In this document: one piece after another, positions 1 through 4,408 of the stretch | Numbering within the stretch: position 1 is the first letter of the stretch | Layout: each line of letters starts with the position of its first letter | Position numbers and translations under genes: made by a program | Notes under the pieces: generated by a model | Told to the model about the DNA's origin: nothing | The model's input: the letters and a program-made list of their open reading frames with translations, nothing else | Databases searched by the model: none | Source of the DNA: Actinomycetes bacterium | Lineage (GTDB): Bacteria; Actinomycetota; Acidimicrobiia; Acidimicrobiales; Palsa-688 | Direction: 5' to 3' | Length of the DNA stretch: 5,211 nt | Assembly (NCBI GenBank): GCA_021819345.1 | Contig: JAKARG010000254.1 | Location: forward strand, 1-5,211

Positions 1-396
1 GGCTGCTGCCTCGGCGACGCCGGTGGCGTGCTCCCAGAGGGCGAACTGGATCACGCCCAAGATGAGCAGCAACAGCAGTGGGGTGGCGATGACCAGCTCG
101 GCTGCCACCGCGCCGGCCTCGTCGCGTAAGTGTGCAGGATGCCAACGTCGCCGGCGTTGCCATCGCTCACAGCGATCGCGGCGTGGATCTCCTCGGAGTC
201 GACGATGATCGTCGTGGTAGTGACCGCGGTGGTGATCGTGGTGGTGGTGGTGGTTGTAGGGATTCCATGAACGTGTCGGTCTTGGCAGGCTTCTTGTCGG
301 CCCGGTCCAGGGAGAACATCGTTCGGCTCCCTTCTCCCTCGTGGTCGAAAGACCATCAACTTGTCGGTTTCCTCGGTCATGGTCGGGACTGCTCAT
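1..396 (-). CDS. TadE-like minor pilin, 5' end replaced by mobile-element sequence, 3' end beyond window
   Basis: The secure part is codons encoded at 1-150, which read HLRDEAGAVAAELVIATP followed by a Leu-rich membrane helix and QFALWEHATGV. This is the classic N-terminus of TadE/TadG-like minor pilins, with a Gly-Ala prepilin cleavage site and Glu at +5. Upstream in the same frame is a basic, His-rich tract (HHHHHDHHRGHYHDDHRR, then RRRRW). At 254/255 the frame enters mobile unit I and stays open, so the nearest in-frame ATG (396) lies inside the element; another is at 477, and neither has a clear ribosome binding site. Before insertion the start was probably the GTG at 995-993 (see Findings). 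The gene may now make a chimeric protein or be silenced. The frame choice over the overlapping Thr-rich frame rests on the uninterrupted link to the TadE helix. Confidence 0.6.
   Translation of the reverse strand, partial: MSSPDHDRGNRQVDGLSTTREKGAERCSPWTGPTRSLPRPTRSWNPYNHHHHHDHHRGHYHDDHRRLRGDPRRDRCERWQRRRRWHPAHLRDEAGAVAAELVIATPLLLLLILGVIQFALWEHATGVAEAAA
167..319 (-). CDS. Short ORF MFSLDRADKKPAK... spanning the unit I left end (uncertain)
   Basis: This is a 50-codon frame with the best ribosome binding site in the element region: GAAGGGAG followed by CCGAACG and ATG. The first 20 codons, inside unit I, have strong third-position G/C. Beyond the element edge the frame turns into a Pro/Arg/Ser-rich shadow of the tadE leader. 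Unit II has a related segment (FSQDGFANKVAH) in the same relative frame. It may be a remnant of an element-encoded protein. If translated, it competes with or feeds ribosomes towards tadE in another frame. No function can be named. Confidence 0.25.
   Translation of the reverse strand: MFSLDRADKKPAKTDTFMESLQPPPPPRSPPRSLPRRSSSTPRRSTPRSL
250..253. repeat. GTGG, left copy of putative target duplication
   Basis: GTGG (GTGGT if the next base is included) directly precedes unit I. The same 4-mer lies at 615-618 between the units and at 987-990 after unit II. This copy lies inside a run of GTG triplets, so chance agreement is easier here than at the other two sites. Confidence 0.5.
274..301 (+). repeat. 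Two TGTCGG(T/C) heptamers, left end of unit I
   Basis: TGTCGGT and TGTCGGC start 21 nt apart, the first 19 nt from the left tip. Only two copies are recognisable, against four on the right, so the ends are asymmetric, as in Tn7-like elements. Five nt after the second copy stands CCAGGG, where a third copy would be expected. Unit II has CCTGGG there. Confidence 0.6.
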
Positions 397-536
397 CTGG
401 CCGACGTGAGTCGTTCGCGGTCGTGTTCCGGCGGGTTTGGCTCTGGAGAAAGTCGCAAAGAGGCTGGTCAATTCCATGATCTGCATCCACGCGCGGGTGC
501 TCGGGTCGGGCGGGAGGGGACAGGAAGCGGGTCGCA

Positions 537-595
537 ACCGACACGAATCCAGCCGAAACCGACACGCCACCGACAAGAAGACGGCCCAACCGACA
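537..595 (-). repeat. Four phased TGTCGGT heptamers, right end of unit I
   Basis: Four exact copies of TGTCGGT (minus strand) start 21, 11 and 20 nt apart. These are close to whole numbers of helical turns, so all copies would face the same side of the duplex, as expected for a protein binding several sites side by side. The spacer between the two outermost copies is TGGGCCGTCTTCTT, nearly the same as in unit II. They are most likely transposase binding sites. Confidence 0.7.
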
Positions 596-605
596 TGAAT
601 CTTGC

Positions 606-627
606 CTCCCTACAGTGGTGTAGGGAG
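606..627. repeat. Perfect palindrome CTCCCTACA-GTGG-TGTAGGGAG at the unit I/II junction
   Basis: The right tip of unit I and the left tip of unit II meet head to head around GTGG, giving a 9-bp stem with a 4-nt loop. It is best explained as two abutting element ends. A T-tract is absent on both sides, so it is not a standard intrinsic terminator, although the hairpin could form in the transcript. Confidence 0.7.
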
Positions 628-753
628 TCGGTGAACATGGCGAATGGGCCACCTTGTTGGCGAAGCCGTCCTGGGAAAACGGCGGCCGCTTCTTGCGTTC
701 CGGTTGGGGCTCGTTGTTGCTGGGGCATCGAAGTTGGCGCTTTCTTCGGTCAT
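610..753 (-). CDS. Short element-borne ORF beginning MTEES (uncertain)
   Basis: This is a 47-codon frame in unit II starting ATG ACC GAA GAA, ending at the TAG contained in the adjacent TGTAG tip of unit I. I do not recognise the product. Support comes from unit I, which has the matching start ATG ACC GAG GAA at 380, with a synonymous third-base change within an otherwise nearly identical 18-bp block. After about 15 codons the two frames no longer agree, and third-position G/C is better in another frame (reading NNEPQPERKKRPPFSQDGF in unit II). It may therefore be the remnant start of a deleted transposase or accessory gene joined to a later fragment. Little supports translation. Confidence 0.25.
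   Translation of the reverse strand: MTEESANFDAPATTSPNRNARSGRRFPRTASPTRWPIRHVHRLPTPL
638..664 (+). repeat. Two TGGCGAA heptamers, left end of unit II
   Basis: Two exact TGGCGAA copies start 20 nt apart, the first 19 nt from the left tip. They mirror the outer two sites of the right end, including the shared TGGGCC directly after the first copy. Confidence 0.65.
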
Positions 754-908
754 GGTCGGAACGTGTCATGTCGGTGGTGTCGGACCAGAGCGGTGGCGTG
801 CTTGTCGGCGCGGCCGCTCAGTGAGCCGCGAATCTGCTGGTAGAGGCCTGCGATCGGCGGTGTGATGATGCGCCGGGGTGCGCAGCGGCTGGCGTGTGGC
901 CGGCTTCA

Positions 909-966
909 TTCGCCATCTCGCCAGCCCGTTCGCCACACGTTCGCCAAGTAGACGGCCCATTCGCCA
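909..966 (-). repeat. Four phased TGGCGAA heptamers, right end of unit II
   Basis: Four exact copies of TGGCGAA (minus strand) start 20, 11 and 20 nt apart, the same layout as the TGTCGGT set in unit I. The outer spacer TGGGCCGTCTACTT differs from that of unit I at one of 14 positions, while every heptamer differs at the same three positions. They are probably binding sites for a related transposase with changed base preference. Confidence 0.7.
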
Positions 967-986
967 TCTTTCCGGCCTCCCTACAA

Positions 987-990
987 GTGG
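987..990. repeat. GTGG, right copy of putative target duplication
   Basis: GTGG lies one base after the right tip of unit II, outside any GTG run, and matches the copies at 250-253 and 615-618. The extra A at 986 is mirrored by the T at 254 on the far left, so the outer tips may be TTGTAGGGA...TCCCTACAA. Confidence 0.5.
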
Positions 991-1005
991 TCCACGGTGT
1001 CGGGC

Positions 1006-1209
1006 TCAGGGGCCGGTGGAGATCGAATTGGCCTTGGCCACGACCTTGGCCACGATGATCCCGACCGCGGTGAGCGCCAGGGCGGCGAGCAGGGCGGTGA
1101 CGATCACCGTCTCGGTGGAGTAGCCGGCGTCGGGCTCGGCGCGAAGCGCCTGGAAGCGGGCGAAGAGCACCTGCATGAGGTTCTTGATGACGGTCAGTTC
1201 GGGGAACAC
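1006..1209 (-). CDS. Small Flp-type (type IVb) prepilin
   Basis: This is probably the major pilin of the fibre assembled by the upstream genes. It has 67 residues: a leader of about 28 residues with a few charges, then AEPDAGYSTETVIVTALLAA leading into a single hydrophobic helix to about residue 55, then a short polar tail (AKANSISTGP). The layout of short leader, Gly, small residues, a conserved Glu and then a hydrophobic helix is that of Flp/type IVb prepilins processed by a TadV/PilD-type peptidase. Glu33 is at +5 if cleavage follows Ala28 and at +4 if it follows Gly29. The usual Glu-Tyr pair is Glu-Thr here. The GTG start has GAAGG 8 nt upstream, within a GAAAGAAAGAAGG purine run. An in-frame ATG at codon 12 is a weaker alternative. 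The position after tadC and before tadE fits an flp gene. Confidence 0.85.
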   Translation of the reverse strand: MFPELTVIKNLMQVLFARFQALRAEPDAGYSTETVIVTALLAALALTAVGIIVAKVVAKANSISTGP

Positions 1210-1251
1210 GGCATGGGCCTTCTTTCTTTCTGCTCGGTGGTGGACGGGATC
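1210..1251 (-). promoter_or_regulatory. tadC-flp spacer with strong ribosome binding site
   Basis: This 42-nt gap is the only real spacer in the operon upstream of the elements. On the minus strand it contains the purine run GAAAGAAAGAAGG, ending 8 nt before the pilin GTG. The other visible genes are coupled through 4-nt overlaps, whereas the pilin has its own good ribosome binding site. This fits the need for many more pilin copies than assembly proteins. I see no convincing hairpin or promoter in so short a stretch. Confidence 0.5.
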
Positions 1252-2157
1252 TCAGATCGAGGTGAGGACCCTTTCGACGGCAGGGAAGCCGATGAAGAAC
1301 AAGAAGCCGGCGAAGAGCAGCACGACCGGCAGGCTCATCCGCTCCGAGGCGGCTTGGTCTGCGGTCTCAGCTTCGGCGAGCTGGTGGGTGCGAAGCGACG
1401 TGGCCTTGGCGGCGAGGCTGGCGCGGACCTTCGCCCCTTCGGTGCCGGCCAGGGCGACCGACGCGGCGAGCTCGGACAACTCGTCGACGCCGAGCTCGGT
1501 CCCGAGGCGTCCCAAGGCGGCCCAGGGGGCCTCCCGGGCGAGGCGGGCCTGGTCGAGGGCCCGGCGTAGGTAGGCGAACGGCCATCCCGCCCCGACGCTC
1601 GCCGCGTCGGCGAGCGCGCTCTCGACCCCGCCGCCGCCGGCCAGGGCGACGACGACGAGGTCCAAGAAGCTGGACAGCGCGTAGCGAAAGTCCCGGCGGC
1701 GCCGGGCCGCGTCGGTGTGGATGCCGAGGTCTGGCACGACGAAGCCGACGACGGCGAGCACGATTGCCCCCCACAGCGGCAGGGCGAGCGGCAGCGATGC
1801 CCCGCCGAGGGCAAGCAAGGCGCTCATCGCCGGGGCGACGAGCAGGCCGAGAAGGCCCAGGGTGACCTTCTCGGCGAGGTGGCGCTGGGGGCTGCGGTCG
1901 AGGATGGCGAGGTCCTGGCGGACCCGGGCGGGGACGAGCCAGCCTGCTCCGGCCCGGGCGAGTAGGTCGGCGAGCGGGCGGCCGAGCCGGGCTGCCACAC
2001 CGCCCTCGGCACCGGGGCCGAGCACCGGAGCAGGGTCGGGCAGCCGTCGGAGGTGGGCGAGGGCATCGGCGAGCGACGCCCGGGGCGGGTAGAGCCCTCG
2101 CACCACCAGCCACAGCCCGAGCCCGGTGCCAGCGCCCAAGGCGAGCGCGGTGATCAC
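1252..2157 (-). CDS. tadC: TadC-like inner-membrane platform protein (T2SSF domain)
   Basis: This is the second GspF-like platform protein, expected to pair with TadB in the inner membrane. It has 301 residues: an N-terminal hydrophobic segment (about 2-20), a polar cytoplasmic stretch, two central membrane segments (about 97-118 and 121-141), a T2SSF-type helical domain at about 155-275 (RRRRDFRYALSSFLDLVVV, then GGGGVESAL), and a C-terminal membrane segment SLPVVLLFAGFLFFIGF at 275-291. Ending in a hydrophobic anchor and a short polar tail is typical of TadC. The GTG start overlaps the tadB TGA (GTGA) and is preceded at 7 nt by GGGAG, which supports it. A 42-nt gap follows before the pilin gene. 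Its first 20 residues resemble the TadB start (ALALGAGTGLGL versus ALAGLLGAGVGLG), as expected for related platform subunits. Confidence 0.92.
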   Translation of the reverse strand: MITALALGAGTGLGLWLVVRGLYPPRASLADALAHLRRLPDPAPVLGPGAEGGVAARLGRPLADLLARAGAGWLVPARVRQDLAILDRSPQRHLAEKVTLGLLGLLVAPAMSALLALGGASLPLALPLWGAIVLAVVGFVVPDLGIHTDAARRRRDFRYALSSFLDLVVVALAGGGGVESALADAASVGAGWPFAYLRRALDQARLAREAPWAALGRLGTELGVDELSELAASVALAGTEGAKVRASLAAKATSLRTHQLAEAETADQAASERMSLPVVLLFAGFLFFIGFPAVERVLTSI

Positions 2158-3023
2158 GGCGCTGCTCCCGTGGTGCTCTCGGGAATCCCAGACCCGTCGC
2201 GTCGTACCAAGAAGCGCTCAGGGGCGGTGGGACGGGTCATGCGAGACAGCCAGACGAACGCGCCGGCGAACATGGCGCCCACGAGGAGCAGCACCAGCTG
2301 GCCGAGGGCGCTTGAGTAGGGGGCGAGGTAGCCGCGGTTGAGCACCACGAGCCCCAAGGCGAGGCCGACGGTCACCCCGACCACGACCTTGACCGACGTG
2401 CGCGATCGGGCTCGGCCCGCCTCGACCCGCAGGCGCATGGTGGCCTGGTCTCGGGCGGCTTGGGCGAGGGAGCCGAGCAGCTCGCCGAGCCGGGATGCCT
2501 GGTGCTCCGCCGCGAGCACCAGCGCGGCGACGACGAGGTCCAGGGTCGGGTCGCCCATCTCGTCGGCGAAGCCCCGCAGTGCTGGGGCGAGCCGCTCGCC
2601 GTCGAGGCGGACCGCCAAGGTGGCGACCTCGGCCCGGATCGCAAGGGGTGCGACGGCTGCGGTGGCGACGATCGCCTGCTCCAGGCCGGCCGCGCCGGCC
2701 ATCGTGTCACGCAGCATCTCCGCCCAGGCGGCAACCGCCTCGATGCGGGCCAGCTGCTCGCCCCGGCCCTTGGTGCCCCCCAGCAGCCCCGGGAGCCCCC
2801 ACCCGGCCAGCCCGGCCAACAGCGCGCCCACCGGCCAGCCCGTCACGGCACCGACGAGCACTGCGGCGCCGGCGGCGAGGCCGAGGCGCAGCGTCGCCCG
2901 TTCTGCCCGCGGGCGTAGAGGGTCTCGTCGAGGTCGAGGGAAGCTGACACCGCGCCACCCCGCCCAGGCGAGCACCACGCCGAGGCCGACGCCTGCCCCG
3001 AGGAGCCCGGCCAGCGCGGTCAC
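2154..3023 (-). CDS. tadB: TadB-like inner-membrane platform protein (T2SSF domain)
   Basis: This is one of the two GspF-like inner-membrane platform proteins on which the CpaF motor acts during Flp pilus assembly. With the chosen start it has 289 residues. There is an N-terminal hydrophobic segment at about 3-20, a hydrophobic hairpin-like stretch at 45-81, a soluble helical T2SSF-type region at about 88-205 (with EMLRDTMAGAAGLEQAI and a DLVVAALVLAAEHQ helix), and two C-terminal membrane segments at about 211-228 and 239-259. This is the usual TadB layout. The chosen GTG overlaps the cpaF TGA as GTGA, like the neighbouring junctions, and gives a typical MTALAGLLGAG start. GTG codons 9 and 12 nt further upstream (up to 3035) are possible alternatives, since GGAGGG lies just before them. 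The TadB rather than TadC label comes from gene order and is not fully secure from the sequence. Confidence 0.9.
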   Translation of the reverse strand: MTALAGLLGAGVGLGVVLAWAGWRGVSFPRPRRDPLRPRAERATLRLGLAAGAAVLVGAVTGWPVGALLAGLAGWGLPGLLGGTKGRGEQLARIEAVAAWAEMLRDTMAGAAGLEQAIVATAAVAPLAIRAEVATLAVRLDGERLAPALRGFADEMGDPTLDLVVAALVLAAEHQASRLGELLGSLAQAARDQATMRLRVEAGRARSRTSVKVVVGVTVGLALGLVVLNRGYLAPYSSALGQLVLLLVGAMFAGAFVWLSRMTRPTAPERFLVRRDGSGIPESTTGAAP

Positions 3024-4408
3024 TGCTCCCACCACCCCTCCGCCCGCTCCAACAGGCCGGCATCGAAGCCGACCGCCACGAGCTGGTCGAGGGTGTCGTT
3101 GCGAAGCGGGGCACCCGGCACCGCCCGACCGGCGTGGTCGGGGCGAAACACCTCGTTCGAGGTGACCATCGGGCCTTCTGCTCCGGTCACCTCCCGGATC
3201 GAGGAGACCACCCGGCGCTCGCCGTCGCGGGCGAGGTGGATCACGAAGTGCACAGCGTTCGCGACGAGCAGGTTCGTCGCCTCCAACGGCAGGCGTTCGG
3301 GGGCTTGGATGGCGTAGGTGGCGAGCTTGGAGAACGCGCCCCGCGACGACGAGGCGTGCAGGGTGGCCATCGACCCGTCGGTGCCTTGGCTCATGGCGTT
3401 CAACAAGGCGAGGACCTCATCGCCTCGGGCCTCGCCGACGATCACCCGGTCCGGTGACATGCGAAGCGCCCAGCGCACCAGCTCAGCCAGGCTGACCCCG
3501 CCCTGGCCTTCGAGGTTCGCCTCCCTCGCTTCCAAGGCGATGCAGTCCGGATGGAGGTCGGGGTAGCGATCGAGGCCGAGCTCCAAGGAGTCCTCGATGG
3601 TGACGAGGCGCTCGGACGGCGGGATGTCGGCCGCCATGGCACGGAGAAGCGTGGTCTTGCCCGCCCCGGTCCCCCCGCAGATGACACAGGACTTCTTGGC
3701 CGCCATCAGCGCCCGCAGCAGCTCGCGCACGGTGAGGTCGACGGTGCCGGTGGCGATCAGGTCGTCGAGGGTGACTTTCAGGTAGCGGTGGCGGCGGATC
3801 GACACGCACGGCCGGGCCGCGACGGCCATCAACGCGAACAGCCGGGACCCGTCAGGCAGCTGCAGCGAGATCCGGGGCGATCCCCGGTCGAAGCGCCGCT
3901 CGCCGATCCCGACCCGGGCCGCCGCGGTGCGCAGCATCTCCTCCAGCTCGGCGTCGGAGGAGGCGATCGGCTCTACCTGCTCCCGGCGGCCATCCGCGTA
4001 GCGGACCCACACCACGTCGCAGCCGTTGGCGTTGATGTTCTCGATCCCCGGGTCGTCCAGCAGGCGCTGCAGGCGGTTCAGTCGGAACAGGGCGTCGAAG
4101 ACTGCTCGGGCGAGTCGGTCCTCGTCGTCTGCGGCCATGACCGCCTCCCCGGCACCGAGCGCGTGGTGGGCCCGGCGCTCCAAGGCCTCTGCGATCAGCT
4201 GGCGGCCGAGCGCCTGCTCGTCGGCCGGACCGAGCGGCGCCTGGCTGGCGGCCTGGCGGGCCCGGGTCGCTTCGGTCAGCGCGGCGAGCACCTCGGCCCG
4301 CAGTCCCTCGACCTGGTCGGTTTGGCGGGCACCGGGCTGGTGCCCCGAGGGCTCCGTGGCCTCGCCGTCGGCGGCGAAGGACCCCATCGTCAGGTGATCG
4401 GCGGTCAC
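3020..4408 (-). CDS. cpaF: CpaF/TadA-type pilus assembly ATPase
   Basis: This is the secretion ATPase of the Tad pilus, a GspE/VirB11-like hexameric motor on the cytoplasmic face that drives pilin assembly through TadB/TadC. With the chosen start it has 462 residues, a normal CpaF length. Walker A is GGTGAGKT at residues 245-252 (Lys251). The Asp-box region is LVTIEDSLELGL at about 268-279, the Walker B region RVIVGEARGDE at 321-331, and the His-box region GTDGSMATLHA at 342-352 (His351). Residues 1-90 are a poorly conserved, helical, charged N-terminal part. I chose the GTG that overlaps the upstream TGA because GGGGAGG lies about 7 nt before it. A frame extension of 92 codons upstream would overlap the upstream gene by about 280 nt and looks like translated shadow sequence. 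In the His box, Thr343 sits where many homologues have His (GHDGS). I expect the protein to be functional. Confidence 0.95.
   Translation of the reverse strand: MTADHLTMGSFAADGEATEPSGHQPGARQTDQVEGLRAEVLAALTEATRARQAASQAPLGPADEQALGRQLIAEALERRAHHALGAGEAVMAADDEDRLARAVFDALFRLNRLQRLLDDPGIENINANGCDVVWVRYADGRREQVEPIASSDAELEEMLRTAAARVGIGERRFDRGSPRISLQLPDGSRLFALMAVAARPCVSIRRHRYLKVTLDDLIATGTVDLTVRELLRALMAAKKSCVICGGTGAGKTTLLRAMAADIPPSERLVTIEDSLELGLDRYPDLHPDCIALEAREANLEGQGGVSLAELVRWALRMSPDRVIVGEARGDEVLALLNAMSQGTDGSMATLHASSSRGAFSKLATYAIQAPERLPLEATNLLVANAVHFVIHLARDGERRVVSSIREVTGAEGPMVTSNEVFRPDHAGRAVPGAPLRNDTLDQLVAVGFDAGLLERAEGWWEQ

Larger units (their letters stand above)
255..614. mobile_element. Mobile unit I: 360-bp non-autonomous element with TGTAGGGA/TCCCTACA ends
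   Basis: The unit starts TGTAGGGA and ends TCCCTACA, an 8-bp terminal inverted repeat. It is flanked by GTGG on both sides (250-253 and 615-618). Its right end carries four copies of ACCGACA, the reverse complement of TGTCGGT, at 537-543, 558-564, 569-575 and 589-595. Its left end carries TGTCGGT at 274-280 and TGTCGGC at 295-301. The outermost heptamer lies 19 nt from each tip. TGT...ACA tips with several subterminal repeats are known for elements moved by RNase H-fold DDE integrases (Tn7, Tn5053, IS21 and IS481 groups). That resemblance is general, and I cannot assign a family. No transposase is encoded, so the unit would need a partner element elsewhere. It resembles unit II throughout its left part. 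Confidence 0.75.
619..985. mobile_element. Mobile unit II: 367-bp non-autonomous element, sister of unit I
   Basis: The unit has the same TGTAGGGA...TCCCTACA tips as unit I and lies directly next to it, separated only by GTGG. Its right end has four TTCGCCA copies (reverse complement TGGCGAA) at 909-915, 929-935, 940-946 and 960-966. Its left end has TGGCGAA at 638-644 and 658-664. The outermost copies again lie 19 nt from the tips. The right-hand flank is AGTGGT (986-991), with an extra A compared with the inner junction. The left third aligns with unit I, including a nearly identical block TTCTTCGGTCATGGTCGG (743-760) against TTCCTCGGTCATGGTCGG (370-387). No transposase is present. The middle (about 770-900) shows no convincing gene. 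Confidence 0.75.

Noticed and set aside
51..380. 109-codon minus-strand frame with a poly-Thr stretch and good third-position G/C
   Set aside because: Its end (HTYATRPARWQPSW...CCCC) is the out-of-frame shadow of the TadE helix. The CAC/ACC repeat makes third-position G/C misleading here, and the frame crosses the element edge.
606..627. Intrinsic terminator after the pilin gene
   Set aside because: The hairpin has no following T-tract on either strand and is fully explained by two abutting element tips.
766..960. 64-codon minus-strand ORF inside unit II (MGRLLGERV...)
   Set aside because: It is translated heptamer array and low-quality Arg/Pro/His-rich sequence, with no ribosome binding site and no counterpart in unit I.
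537..966. CRISPR-like repeat array
   Set aside because: Repeats are only 7 nt with 4-14 nt gaps, are mirrored at element ends and differ between units. No spacer-sized unique sequences are present.
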